Below, piece by piece: positions 1 through 13,795 of a DNA stretch of 64,000 bases. The DNA is from Agelas oroides (lineage: Eukaryota; Porifera; Demospongiae; Agelasida; Agelasidae), in contig OX422201.1 of assembly GCA_949130485.1 (NCBI GenBank), positions 5,291,127-5,355,126 of the forward strand, given 5' to 3'. Each line of letters opens with the position of its first letter. Positions within the stretch are counted from its first letter, which is position 1. Position numbers and translations under genes: made by a program. Under the pieces are notes generated by a model, which was not told the origin of the DNA, searched no databases, and saw only the letters and a list, made by a program, of their open reading frames with translations.

Positions 1-3000
1 GGAGGCCAAAAACGAGAACCCTCCGCTTGTGAAATCAACGCACAAAGCGGAGCGAGCCTGCAAATTGGTCAGCAGCCACCATCGCTGTACAATGCCGCCA
101 ATGGAAATTTGAGAAAATTCCTGGCAATCTCTACCACGGAACATTAGTTGCATTAAGGCAAACTACATATTAGCAGGAAGCTGAGGGAATGAGGAGGCCA
201 AAAACGAAAACCCTCCTTTTGTGCAATGAACTCACAAAGCGGTGCGAGCCTGCAAATTGGTCAGCAGACACCATCGCCGTATAATGCCGCCAATGGAAAT
301 TCGCGAAAATTCCTGGCAATCTCTACCACGGAACAATAGTTGCACTAATGCAAACTACATATTAGCAGGAAGCTGAGGGAATGAGGAGGCCAAAAACACA
401 AACCCTCCGTTTGTGCAATGAACTCAAAAATCGTTGCGAGCCTGCAAATTGGTCAGCAGCCACCATCGCGTATAACACCGCCAATGGAACTTCGGGCAAT
501 TTCACGGCAATCTCTACCCCGGAACAATAGTTGCACTAATGCAAACTACATATTAGCAGGAAGCTGAGGGAATGAGGAGGCCAAAACGCAAACCCTCCGT
601 TTGTGCAATCAACGCACAAAACGGTGCGAGCCTGCATATTGGTCAGCAGCCACCATCGCCGTATAATGCCGCCCATGGAAATTCGGGCAAATTCACGGCA
701 ATCTCTACCCCGTAACAATAGTTGCACTAATGGAAACTACATATTAGCAGGACGCTGAGGGAATGAGGAGGCCAAAAATGCAAACCCTCCGTTTGTGCAA
801 TCAACGCATAAAGCGGTGCGAGCCTGCAAATTGGTCAGCAGCCACCATTGCCGTATAATGCCGCCAATGGAAATTCGCGAAAATTACCGGCAATCTCTAC
901 CCCGGAACAATAGTTGCACTAATGGAAACTACATATTAGCAGGAAGCTGAGGGAATGAGGAGGCCAAAAACGCAAACCCTCCGTTTGTGCAATCAACGCA
1001 CAAAGCGGTGCGAGACTGCAAATTGGTCATCAGCCACCATCGCCGTATAATGCCGCCAATGGAAATTCGGGCAATTTCCCGGCAATCTCTACCCCGGAAC
1101 AATAGTTGCACTAATGCAAACTACATATTAGCAGGAAGCTGAGAGAATCAGGAGGCCAAAAACGCAAACCCTCCGTTTGTGCAATCAACGCATAAAGCGG
1201 TGCGAGCCTGCAAATTAGTCAGCAGCCACCACCGCCGTATAATGTCGCCAATGGAAATTCGCTCAATTTCTCGGCAATCTCTACCCCGGAACAATAGTTG
1301 CACTAATTCAAACTACATATTTGCAGGAAGCTGAGGGAATGAGGAGGCCAAAAACGCAAACCCTCCGTTTGTGCAATCAACGCCCAAAGCGGTGCGAGCC
1401 TGCAAACTGGTGAGCAGCCACAATCGCCGTATAATGCCGCCAATGGAAATTCGGGCAATTTCCCAGCAATTTCTACCCCGGAACAATAGTTGCACTAATG
1501 CAATCTACATATTAGCAGGAAGCTGAGGGAATGAGGAGGCCAAAAACGCAAACCCTCCGTTTGTGCAATCAACGCACAAAACGGTGCGAGCCTGCAAATT
1601 GGTCAGCAGCCACCATTGCCGTATAATGCCGCCAATGGAAATTCGGGCAAATTCACGGCAATCTCTACCCAGGAACAATAGTTGCACTAATGCAAACTAC
1701 ATATTAGCAGGAAGCTGAGGGAATGAGGAGGCCAAAAACGAAAACCCTCCGTTTGTGCAATCAACGCATAAAGCGGTGCGAGCCTGCAAATTGGTCAGCA
1801 GCAACCATCGCCGTATAATGCCGCCAATGGAAATTCGCGAAAATTCCCGGCAATCTCTACCCCGGAACAATAGTTGCACTAATGGAAACTACATATTAGC
1901 AGGAAGCTGAGGGAATGAGGAGGCCAAAAACGCAAACCCTCCGTTTGTGCAATCAACGCACAAAGCGGTGCGAGACTGCAAATTGGTCAGCAGCCACCAT
2001 CGCCGTATAATTCCGCCAATGGAAATTCGGCCAATTTCACGGCAATCTCTACCCAGGAAAAATACTTGCACTAATGCAAACTACATATTAGCAGGACGCT
2101 GAGGGAATGAGGAGGCCAAAAACGCAAACCCTCCGTTTGTGCAATCAACGCACAAATCGGTGCGAGCCAGCAAATTGGTCAGCAGCCACCATCGCCGTAT
2201 AATGCCGCCAATGGAAATTGGCGCAATTTCCCAGCAATCTCTACGCCGTAACAATAGTTGCACTAATGCAAACTACATATTAGCAGGAAGCTGAGGGAAT
2301 GAGGAGGCCAAAAACGAAAACCCTCCTTTTGTGCAATCAACGCACAAAGCGGTGCGAGCCTACAAATTGGTCAGCAGCCACCATCGCCATATAATGCCGC
2401 CAATGGAAATTCGGGCAAATTCACGGCAATCTCTACCTCGGAACAATAGCTGTACTAATGCAAACTACATATTAGCAGGACGCTGAGGGAATGAGGAGGC
2501 CAAAAACGCAAATCTTCCGTTTGTGCAATCAACGCACAAAGCGGTGCGAGCCTGCAAATTGGTACGCAGCCACCATCGCCGTATAATGGAAATTCGAGCA
2601 ATTTCCCGGCAATCTCTACCCCGGAACAATAGTGCAAACTACATATGAGCAGGAAGCTGAGGGAATGAGGTGGCCAAAAACGCAAACCCTCCGTTTGTGC
2701 AATCAACGCACAAAGCGGTGCGAGCCTGCAAATTGGTCAGCAGCCACCATCGCCGTATAATGCCGCCAATGGAAATTCGGGTAAATTTACGGCAATCTCT
2801 ACCCCGAACAATAGCTGCACTAATGCAAACTACACATTAGCAGGACGCTGAGGGAATGAGGAGGCCAAAAACGAAAACCCTCCGTTTGTGCAATCAACGC
2901 ACAAATCGGTGCGAGCCTGCAAATTGGTCAGCAGCCACCATCGCCGTATAATGACGCCAATGGAAATTGGCGCAAATTCCCAGCAATCTCTACGCCGGAA

Positions 3001-6000
3001 CAATAGTTGCACTAATGCAAACTACATATTAGCATGAAGCTGAGGGAATGAGAAGGCCAAAAACGAAAACCCTCCGTTTGTGCAATCAACGCACAAAGCG
3101 GTGCGAGCCTGCAAATTGGTACGCAGCCAGCATCGCCGTATAATGGCAATTCGGGCAATTTCCCGGCAATCTCTACCCCGGAACAATAGTTGCCCTAATG
3201 CAAACTACATATTAGAAGGAAGCTAAGGGAATGAGGAGGCCCAAAACGAAAACCCTCCGTTTGTGCAATCAACGCACAAAGCGGTGCGAGCCTGCAAATT
3301 GGTCAGCAGCCACCATCGCCGTATTATGGCAATTCGGGCAAATTCCCGGCAATTTCTTCCCCGGAACAATAGTTGCACTAATTCAAACTACATATTAGAA
3401 GGAAGCTGAGAGAATGAGGAGGCCAAAAACGAAAACCCTCCGTTTATGCAATCAACGCACAAAGCGGTGCGAGCCTGCAAATTGGTCAGCAGCCACCATC
3501 GCCATATAATGCCGCCAATGGAAATTCGCGCAATTTCCCGGCAATCTCTACCCCGGAACAATAGTTGCACTAATGCAAACTACATATTAGCAGGAAGCTG
3601 AGGGAATGAGGAGGCCAAAATCGCAAACCCTCCGTTTGTGCAATCAACGCACAAAGCGGTGCGAGCCTGCAAATTGGTCAGCAACCACCATCGCCTTATA
3701 ATGCCGCCAATGGAAATTCGGGCAATTTCACGGCAATCTCTACCCCTGAACAATAGTTGCACTAACGCAAACTACATATTAGAAGGAAGCTGAGGGAATG
3801 AGGAGGCCAAAAACGCAAACCCTCCGTTTGTGCAATCAACGCACAAAACGGTGCGAGCCTGCAAATTGGTCAGCAGCCACCATCGCCGTATAATGCCGCC
3901 CATGGAAATTCGGGCAATTTCACGGCAATCTCTACCCCGGACCAATAGTTGCACTAATGCAAACTACATATTAGCAGGACGCTGAGGGAATGAGGAGGCC
4001 AAAAACGCAAACCCTCCGTTTGTGCAATCAACGCACAAAGCGGTGCGAGACTGCAAATTGGTCATCAGCCACCATCGCCGTATAATGCCGCCAATGGAAA
4101 TTCGGGCAATTTCCCGGCAATCTCTACCCCGGAACAATAGTTGCACTAATGCAAACTACATATTAGCAGGACGCTGAGAGAATCAGGAGGCCAGAAACGC
4201 AAACCCTCCGTTTGTGCAATCAACGCATAAAGCGGTGCGAGCCTGCAAATTGGTGAGCAGCCACAATCGCCGTATAATGCCGCCAATGGAAATTCGGGCA
4301 ATTTCCCAGCAATTTCTACCCCGGAACAATAGTTGCACTAATGCAAACTACATATTAGCAGGAAGCTGAGGGAATGAGGAGGCCAAAAACGCAAACCCTC
4401 CGTTTGTGCAATCAACGCACAAAACGGTGCGAGCCTGCAAATTGGTCAGCAGCCACCATTGCCGTATAATGCCGCCAATGGAAATTCGGGCAAATTCACG
4501 GCAATCTCTACCCAGGAACAATAGTTGCACTAATGCAAACTACATATTAGCAGGAAGCTGAGGGAATGAGGAGGCCAAAAACGCAAACCCTCCGTTTGTG
4601 CAATCAACGCATAAAGCGGTGCGAGCCTGCAAATTGGTCAGCAGCCACCATCGCCGTATAATGCCGCCAATGGAAATTCGCGAAAATTCCCGGCAATCTC
4701 TACCCCGGAACAATAGTTGCACTAATGGAAACTACATATTAGCAGGAAGCTGAGGGAATGAGGAGGCCAAAAACGCAAACCCTCCGTTTGTGCAATCAAC
4801 GCACAAAGCGGTGCGAGACTGCAAATTGGTCAGCAGACACCATCGCCGTATAATTCCGCCAATGGAAATTCGGCCAATTTCACGGCAATCTCTACCCAGG
4901 AAAAATACTTGCACTAATGCAAACTACATATTAGCAGGACGCTGAGGGAATGAGGAGGCCAAAAACGCAAACCCTCCGTTTGTGCAATCAACGCACAAAT
5001 CGGTGCGAGCCAGCAAATTGGTCAGCAGCCACCATCGCCGTATAATGCCGCCAATGGAAATTGGCGCAATTTCCCAGCAATCTCTACGCCGTAACAATAG
5101 TTGCACTAATGCAAACTACATATTAGCAGGAAGCTGAGGGAATGAGGAGGCCAAAAACGAAAACCCTCCTTTTGTGCAATCAACGCACAAAGCGGTGCGA
5201 GCCTACAAATTGGTCAGCAGCCACCATCGCCATATAATGCCGCCAATGGAAATTCGGGCAAATTCACGGCAATCTCTACCTCGGAACAATAGCTGTACTA
5301 ATGCAAACTACATATTAGCAGGACGCTGAGGGAATGAGGAGGCCAAAAACGCAAATCTTCCGCTTGTGCAATCAACGCACAAAGCGGTGCGAGCCTGTAA
5401 ATTGGTACGCAGCCACCATCGCCGTATAATGGAAATTCGAGCAATTTCCCGGCAATCTCTACCCCGGAACAATAGTGCAAACTACATATGAGCAGGAAGC
5501 TGAGGGAATGAGGTGGCCAAAAACGCAAACCCTCCGTTTGTGCAATCAACGCACAAAGCGGTGCGAGCCTGCAAATTGGTCAGCAGCCACCATCGCCGTA
5601 TAATGCCGCCAATGGAAATTCGGGTAAATTCACGGCAATCTCTACCCCGGAACAATAGCTGCACTAATGCAAACTACACATTAGCAGGACGCTGAGGGAA
5701 TGAGGAGGCCAAAAACGAAAACCCTCCTTTTGTGCAATCAACGCACAAAGCGGTGCGAGCCTACAAATTGGTCAGCAGCCACCATCGCCATATAATGCCG
5801 CCAATGGAAATTCGGGCAAATTCACGGCAATCTCTACCTCGGAACAATAGCTGTACTAATGCAAACTACATATTAGCAGGACGCTGAGGGAATGAGGAGG
5901 CCAAAAACGCAAATCTTCCGTTTGTGCAATCAACGCACAAAGCGGTGCGAGCCTGTAAATTGGTACGCAGCCACCATCGCCGTATAATGGAAATTCGAGC

Positions 6001-9000
6001 AATTTCCCGGCAATCTCTACCCCGGAACAATAGTGCAAACTACATATTAGCAGAAAGCTGAGGGAATGAGGAGGCCAAAAACGAAAACCCTCCGTTTGTG
6101 CAATCAACGCACAAATCGGTGCGAGCCTGCAAATTGGTCAGCAGCCACCATCGCCGTATAATGACGCCAATGGAAATTGGCGCAAATTCCCAGCAATCTC
6201 TACGCCGGAACAATAGTTGCACTAATGCAAACTACATATTAGCATGAAGCTGAGGGAATGAGAAGGCCAAAAACGAAAACCCTCCGTTTGTGCAATCAAC
6301 GCACAAAGCGGTGCGAGCCTGCAAATTGGTACGCAGCCACCATCGCTGTATAATGGCAATTCGGGCAATTTCCCGGCAATCTCTACCCCGGAACAATAGT
6401 TGCACTAATGCAAACTACATATTAGAAGGAAGCTAAGGGAATGAGGAGGCCCAAAACGAAAACCCTCCGTTTGTGCAATCAACGCACAAAGCGGTGCGAG
6501 CCTGCAAATTGGTCAGCAGCCACCATCGCCGTATTATGGCAATTCGGGCAAATTCCCGGCAATCTCTTCCCCGGAACAATAGTTGCACTAATTCAAACTA
6601 CATATTAGAAGGAAGCTGAGGGAATGAGGAGGCCAAAAACGAAAACCCTCCGTTTGTGCAATCAACGCACAAAGCGGTGCGAGCCTGCAAATTGGTCAGC
6701 AGCCACCATCGCCATATAATGCCGCCAATGGAAATTCGCGCAATTTCCCGGCAATCTCTACCCCGGAACAATAGTTGCACTAATGCAAACTACATATTAG
6801 CAGGAAGCTGAGGGAATGAGGAGGCCAAAATCGCAAACCCTCCGTTTGTGCAATCAACGCACAAAGCGGTGCGAGCCTGCAAATTGGTCAGCAACCACCA
6901 TCGCCTTATAATGCCGCCAATGGAAATTCGGGCAATTTCATGGCAATCTCTTCCCCGGAACAATAGCTGCACTAATGCAAACTTCACATTAGCAGGACGC
7001 TGAGGGAATGAGAAGGCCAAAAACGAAAACCCTCCGTTTGTGCAATCAACGCTCAAAGCGGTGCGAGCCTGCAAATTGGTACGCAGCCACCATCGCTGCA
7101 TAATGGGAATTCGGGCAATTCCCGGCAATCTCTACCCCGGAACAATAGTGCAAACTACATATGAGCAGGAAGCTGAGGGAATGAGGAGGCGAAAAACGCA
7201 AACCCTCCGTTTGTGCAATCAACGCACAAAACGGTGCGAGCCTGCAAATTGGTCAGCAGCCACCATCGCCGTATAATGCCGCCATTGGAAATTCGCGAAA
7301 ATTCCTGGCAATCTCTACCACGGAACAATAGTTGCACTAATGCAAACTACATATTAGCAGGAAGCTGAGGGAATAAGGAGGCCAAAAACGAAAACCCTCC
7401 TTTTGTGCAATGAACTCACAAAGCGGTGCGAGCCTGCAAATTGGTCAGCAGCCACCATCGCCGTATAATGCCGCCAATTGTAATTCGGGCAATTTCACGG
7501 CAATCTCTACACCGGAACAATAGCTGTACTAATGCAAACTACATATTAGCAGAAAGCTGAGGGAATGAGGAGGCCAAAATCGCAAACCCTCCGTTTGTGC
7601 AATCAACGCACAAAGCGGTGCGAGCCTGCAAATTGGTCAGCAACCACCATCGCCTTATAATGCCGCCAATGGAAATTCGGGCAATTTCATGGCAATCTCT
7701 TCCCCGGAACAATAGCTGCACTAATGCAAACTTCACATTAGCAGGACGCTGAGGGAATGAGAAGGCCAAAAACGAAAACCCTCCGTTTGTGCAATCAACG
7801 CTCAAAGCGGTGCGAGCCTGCAAATTGGTACGCAGCCACCATCGCTGCATAATGGGAATTCGGGCAATTCCCGGCAATCTCTACCCCGGAACAATAGTGC
7901 AAACTACATATGAGCAGGAAGCTGAGGGAATGAGGAGGCGAAAAACGCAAACCCTCCGTTTGTGCAATCAACGCACAAAACGGTGCGAGCCTGCAAATTG
8001 GTCAGCAGCCACCATCGCCGTATAATGCCGCCATTGGAAATTCGCGAAAATTCCTGGCAATCTCTACCACGGAACAATAGTTGCACTAATGCAAACTACA
8101 TATTAGCAGGAAGCTGAGGGAATAAGGAGGCCAAAAACGAAAACCTTCCTTTTGTGCAATGAACTCACAAAGCGGTGCGAGCCTGCAAATTGGTCAGCAG
8201 CCACCATCGCCGTATAATGCCGCCAATTGTAATTCGGGCAATTTCACGGCAATCTCTACACCGGAACAATAGCTGTACTAATGCAAACTACATATTAGCA
8301 GAAAGCTGAGGGAATGAGGAGTCCAAAAACGAAAACCCTCCTTTTGTGCAATGAACTCACAAAGCGGTGCGAGCCTGCAAATTGGTCAGCAGCCACCATC
8401 GCCGTATAATGCCGCCAATTGTAATTCGGGCAATTTCACGGCAATCTCTACCCCGGAACAATAGTTGCACTAATGCAAACTACATATGAGCAGGACGCCG
8501 AGGGAGTGAGGAGGCCAAAAACGAAAACCCTCCTTTTGTGCAATCAACGCACAAAGCGGTGCGAGCCTACAAATTGGTCCGCAACCACCATCGCCGTATA
8601 ATGCCGGCAATGGAAATTCGCGCAATTTCCCGGCAATCTCTACCCCGGAACAATAGTTGCACTAATGCAAACTACAGATGAGCAGGAAGCTGAGGGAATG
8701 AGGCGGCCAAAAACGCAAACACTCAGTTTGTGCAATCAACGCACAAAACGGTGCGAGCCTGCAAATTGGTCAGCAGCCACCATCGCCATATAATACCGCC
8801 AATAGAAATTCGCGCAATTTCCCGGCTATCTCTACCCCGGAACAATAGTTGCACTAATGCAAACTACATATGAGCAGGACGCCGAGGGAGTGAGGAGGCC
8901 AAAAACGAAAACCCTCCGTTTGTGTAATCAACGCACAAAGCGGTGCGAGCCTGCAAATTGGTCCGCAACCACCATCGCCGTATAATGCCGGCAATGGAAA

Positions 9001-11598
9001 TTCGCGCAATTTCCCGGCAATCTCTACCCCGGAACAATAGTTGCACTAATGCAAACTACAGATGAGCAGGAAGCTGAGGGAATGAGGAGGCCAAAAACGA
9101 AAACCCTCAGTTTGTGCAATTAACACACAAAGCTGTGCGTGCCTGCAAATTTGTCCCCAACCACCATCGCTGTATAATGCAGCCAATGGAAATTCGGGCA
9201 ATTTCCCGGCAATCTCTACCCCGGAACAATAGTTGCACTAATGCAAACTACATATGAGAAGGAAGCTGAGGGAATGAGGAGGCCAAAAACGAAAACCCTC
9301 CGTTTGTGCAATCAACGCAAATAGCGTTGCGAGTCTGTAAATTGGTCCGCAGCCACAATCGTCGTATAATGCCGCCAATGGTAATTCGGGCAAATTCCCG
9401 GCAATCTCTATCCCGGAACAATAGTTGCACTAATGCAAACTACATATCAGCAGGAAGCTGAGGGAATGAGGACGCCAAATACGCAAACCCTCCGTTTGTG
9501 CAATCTACGCACAAAGCGGTGCGAGCCTGTAAATTGGTCCGCAGCCACCATCGCCGTATAATGCCGCCAATGGAAATTCGCGCAATTTCCCGGCAATCTC
9601 TACCGCGGAACAATAGTTTCACTAATGCAAACTACATATTAGCAGGAGGCTGAGGGAATGAGGAGGCCAAAAACGCAAACCCTCCGTTTGTGCAATCAAC
9701 GCACAAAGCGGTGCGAGCCTGCAAATTGGTCCGCAGCCACCATCGCCGTATAATGCCGCTAATGGAAATTCGCGCAAATTCCCGGCAATCTCTACCCCTG
9801 AACAATAGTTGCACTACTGCAAACTACATATGAGCAGGAAGCTGAGGGAATGAGGAGGCCAAAAACCCAAACCCTCTGTTTGTGTAATCAACGCACAAAG
9901 CGGTATGAGCCTGCAAATTGGTCAGCAGCCACCAACGACGTATAATGCCGCCAATAGAAATTCGCGCAATTTCCCGGCAATCTCTACCCCGGAACAATTG
10001 TTGCACTAATGCAAACTAGATATGAGCAGGAAGCTGAGGGAATGAGGAGGCCAAAAACGAAAACCCTCCTTTTGTGCAATGAACGCACAAAGCGGTACGA
10101 GCCTGCAAACTGGTCCGCAGCCACCAACGCCGTATAATGCCGCCAATGGAAATTCGTGCAATTTCCCTGCAAACTCTACCCCTTAACAATAGGTGCACTA
10201 ATGCAAACTACATATCAGTAGGAAGCTGAGGGAATGAGGAGGCCAAAAACGAAAACCCTCCGTTTGTGTAATCAACGCACAAAGCGGTGCGAGCCTGCAA
10301 ATTGGTCCGCAGCCACCATCGCCGTATAATTCCGCCAATGGAAATTCGCGCAAATTCCCGGCAATCTCTACCCTGGAACAATAGTTGAACTAATGTAAAC
10401 TACACATTAGCAGGAAGCTGAGGGAATGAGGAGGCCAAAAACGCAAACCCTCCGTTTGTGCAATCAACGCACAAAGCGATGCGAGCCTGCAAATTGGTAC
10501 GCAGCCACCCTCGCCATATAAAGCCGCATATGGAAATTCGCGCAAATTCCCGGCATTCTCTACCCCGGAACAATAGTTGAACTAATGTAGACTACATATT
10601 AGCAGGAAGCTGAGGGAATGAGGAGGCCAAAAACGAAAACCCTCCGTTTGTGCAATCAACGCAAAAAGCGTTGCGAGTCTGCAAATTTGTCCGCAGCCAC
10701 AATCGCCGTATAATGCCGCAAACGGTAATTAGGTCAAATTCCCGGCAATCTCTACCCCGGAACAATAGTTGCACTAATGCAAACTACATATCAGCAGGAA
10801 GCTGAGGGAATGAGGAGGCCAAACACGAAAACCCTCCGTTTGTGCAATCAACGCACAAAGCGGTGCGAGCCTACAAATTGGTCCGCAACCACCATCGCCG
10901 TATAATGCCGGCAATGGAAATTCGCGCAATTTCCCGGCAATCTCTACCCCGAAACTATGGTTGCACTAATGCAAACTACATATAAGCAGGAAGCTGAGGG
11001 AATGAGAAGCCCAAAATCGCAAACCCTCCGTCTGTGCAATCAACGCACAAAGCGGTGCGAGCCTGCAAATTGGTCCGCAAACACCATCGCCGTATAATGC
11101 CGGCAATGGAAATTCGCGCAATTTCCCGGCAATCTCTACCCCGAAACTATGGTTGCACTAATGCAAACTACATATAAGCAGGAAGCTGAGGGAATGAGGA
11201 GCCCAAAATCGCAAACCCTCCGTCTGTGCAATCAACGCACAAAGCGGTGCGAGCCTGCAAATTGGTCCGCAAACACCATCGCCGTATAATGCCGGCAATG
11301 GAAATTCGCGCAATTTCCCGGCAATCTCTACCCCGGAACAATAGTTGCACTAATGCAAACTACATATTAGCAGGAAGCTGAGGGAATGAGGAGGCCAAAA
11401 ACCCAAACCCTCCGTTTGTGCAATCAACGCAGAAAGCGGTGCGAGCCTGCAAATTGGTCCGCAACCACCATCGCTGTATAATGCCGGCAATGGAAATTCG
11501 CGCAATTTCCAGGCAATCTGTACCCCGGAACAATAGTTGCACTAATGCAAACTACATATGAGCAGGAGGCTGAGGGAATGAGGCGGCCAAAAACGCAA
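1..11598. repeat. 192-bp tandem satellite array, open to the left
   Basis: About 60 head-to-tail units fill this stretch. The usual period is 192 bp; some units are shorter because of small internal deletions, for example near 2585, 2635, 3145, 7105 and 7150. The array begins before the window and stops at about 11598, where the unit breaks off into unrelated DNA. Units differ by a few percent and are ordered in larger blocks: 1500-2700 recurs at 4343-5543 (shift 2843), 2830-3700 recurs at 6040-6910 (shift 3210), and 6790-7538 recurs immediately at 7539-8287 (shift 749). Each unit has a roughly 60-codon open frame on the minus strand, but this follows from the period being divisible by three and I do not call it coding. 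The age order suggests recent block duplications in the middle of the array and older, more diverged units toward 8.5-11.6 kb. Confidence 0.97.
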
Positions 11599-11724
11599 TG
11601 CCATGCGTGCGTTAACTTGAGTACTCTTCGCTCCGAGTTTCTTTCACGCCGACGCTGCGTTACGGCAGTAGTCCTTCACTGTCGATCTCATCATAGATAA
11701 TAAAGCACTGTTCGTAGCTCATCG

Positions 11725-12289
11725 GCTCGATCTTTGTAATATTACAATTTAAACGCGCTCATTTAAAATTTCCGGTAAGTGGTCGGTCCGTACAAGCATA
11801 GATACACACACGCGTGCGCAATGCAGTCACGCTAGTGTGGGGCTCGCTCAGGCTCGCCCCAATAAACTGATTATTGGATGTCACTGCCGACAGGAAATGG
11901 GGGAAATCCCCAATTTTACGGACAGTGAACGGATGAAGACTCCCAAAACGGACTGTGCGCTAAAAGTTTACAAAGACAAAGAATTCTATGAGCTTGGATT
12001 CCAGGTTTGTTGACCTTGAAAACACAGGGTTCTCTGCCACCTTAGCTCCAGAGATTCAGTTCATGACTTCGGTGTGAAGTTTAGTCCAAGTTTGTGTGTA
12101 GCTGTAGTAGCTTCCTTGACCTGACTGCAATTTGGCAACATGTATGATCATCTATATCTGGTGACAACTAAGTGCTTGGCTACATGCTTACCACGTGCGC
12201 TCATGGAACAGCAGACATGACAAACCCTGCTGTTATGCATGGTTTGTGTGCCATGAAATCAGCAATGTATTGCTCGCTCAGGCTCGCCC
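11725..12289. repeat. Dispersed repeat with GGGGCGAGCCTGAGC ends, rearranged copy 1
   Basis: Positions 11725-11860 match 59749-59895 in reverse orientation with only scattered differences, and the stretch up to 12289 weakly matches 60180-60499 in direct orientation. Both parts end in the same motif, GCTCAGGCTCGCCCC. The two halves point in opposite ways here, so this looks like two fragments or a rearranged copy of the more complete element near 59.7-60.5 kb. No coding part is recognised. Confidence 0.7.
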
Positions 12290-12779
12290 CACGATGATGA
12301 TATCATCTTACTAGTATGCTACTTGGATTGGTGCAACCATAGACTAGGGATACACATTTTGCAAATGACCTCGCTCCGCGAACGTCCGCGTTTGCCCTCG
12401 TATTTCGCAAGTATACTTTCTACGTTCCCAATCCATGTATCCTGGGAGCCAGACTAGTCTTACCCTGGCTCCTGTTGTAAGCTTGAGTTGGTAGAACAAA
12501 TAGCGTGTTTGTCTTGTGCTACAGTCGCTATTTGTCTGCCGTGGGTTGCTCACAGGTGGAACTGTCATACCAGTAAGTTTGGTAGCTGTTGTGCCTACCT
12601 ACCGTTCTGGAGAAATCCGTGTTTTGCAGATATCTCACTGCTGCATCTGTTTCCCTTGGGCTATCGACACAGTTTGCTCACAGTTGTTTAGTAACAGATA
12701 GAGCTTTCATGCCAGCCAGTCTGATAGTGATCCCGTAGACCATTGTTGAGATATCGAAGTTTTTAGGCCAACTTCCGGT

Positions 12780-12780
<1 letters not shown>

Positions 12781-12844
<64 letters not shown>
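12781..12844. repeat. (GAC)n microsatellite, about 21 units
   Basis: A pure GAC trinucleotide run of 64 bp. It is open in several frames and gives poly-Asp, poly-Arg, poly-Ser or poly-Val readings depending on frame and strand, but there is no splice or gene context around it. Confidence 0.97.
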
Positions 12845-12845
<1 letters not shown>

Positions 12846-13026
12846 AAAATCTCGATTGAACCCGGGTATAGCCTCGCTTCGCTCGGAATAATACATACCG
12901 TAGGCAAGGAGTGTTTCCGTAAAAATTTTAGTATGCGGACGTGTTTCATATCCACCTACGGGTATATATTATCTATGGTGCAACCTTCAGTTTTGGATTC
13001 AGAATTGCAAAATTAATGCCAGCATC

Positions 13027-13079
13027 GCGATTTTCGAATTTGGACGCTGTTTTTACGGAAATACGTATATTTCCGTGTT
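13027..13079. repeat. 53-bp repeat, left copy of an inverted pair
   Basis: This stretch matches the reverse complement of 16501-16553 with about two mismatches. Each copy contains a palindrome around ACGGAAATACGTAT. The copies face each other 3.4 kb apart and could be the ends of one large element or two solo copies of a small one. Confidence 0.8.
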
Positions 13080-13414
13080 ACTAACATTGACTTTAACCCC
13101 TACTGTACGCTTGCCTACTGCTTGATTGATATGCTGCACACACACATGGAAACATGGAAAGCTCTACTGTGGTAGCTACCTCCACACGCTTTGAATGGTA
13201 GCAGACCGCTCCTCGTGGATAGGTGAGCAACTGGGCATAAAAATTTACTCGCTACTGGATCTCCAACATAGCAGTGCTGTCCTCCAATGCCTGTTTTAAT
13301 AATGCCGGATCACCCCTCCTTCTCATCTCAGCGATCAACGTGTTTTCCAGTCATTCCCAGCATTGTAGTCCTGACAACTGTACTAGAATTCTCATGTTGA
13401 TGATCTCTACTGTA

Positions 13415-13795
13415 AGGCCATACCAAATTGATCTTATGTTTCACGGATCCGGCCGGGTCTTTTTTTTGAAAATTGAAAAAAAAATGTAAAAATGCAATTA
13501 ATATGCACACGTAATCCAGTACTCTCTAGCCTCGTTCCCAGGCCTTCGCACATTCGTCGATAGCACTACAAATTATCGTGCAGCAAGCGACGAACGTGCG
13601 AAGGCCTGGGAACAAGGCTAAGTACTCACCACGTGGCAAGAATGGAGGATGGCGAGCAGTTTTGTGTGACTGAGTGGTATCTAATTAAATTCATGAGAAG
13701 TTCGGTCATTTTTATTTTTATTTTTTTGCCTGCCTACCGGGTCATGTTTCTGACCTAAGCAATCCGTGAAACATAAAATCAATTTGGTATGGCCT
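13415..13795. mobile_element. Inverted-repeat element (MITE-like), host of a nested insertion
   Basis: The first ~35 bp (starting AGGCCATACCAAATTGAT) match the reverse complement of the last ~35 bp with one or two differences. The interior is non-coding. A second, smaller foldback element at 13527-13620 sits inside it, so this element is the older of the two. Target duplication is unclear. Confidence 0.8.
13527..13620. mobile_element. Foldback element, TAGCCTCGTTCCCAGG family, 94 bp
   Basis: Begins TAGCCTCGTTCCCAGGCC and ends with the near-perfect reverse complement, so almost the whole element forms a hairpin. It is flanked by AGTACTCTC (13518-13526) and AGTACTCAC (13621-13629), a 9-bp target duplication with one mismatch. 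A 9-bp duplication is typical of Mutator-like elements. No coding capacity. Confidence 0.85.

Noticed and set aside
536-11542. Dozens of 60-residue minus-strand frames in the satellite
   Set aside because: They repeat with the 192-bp period, start mostly at GTG rather than ATG, end at the same TAG and have no gene context. I treat them as products of the repeat.
12678-12955. Frames rich in Ser or Arg across the trinucleotide run
   Set aside because: The runs are translations of (GAC)n in different frames and nothing around them looks like a gene.
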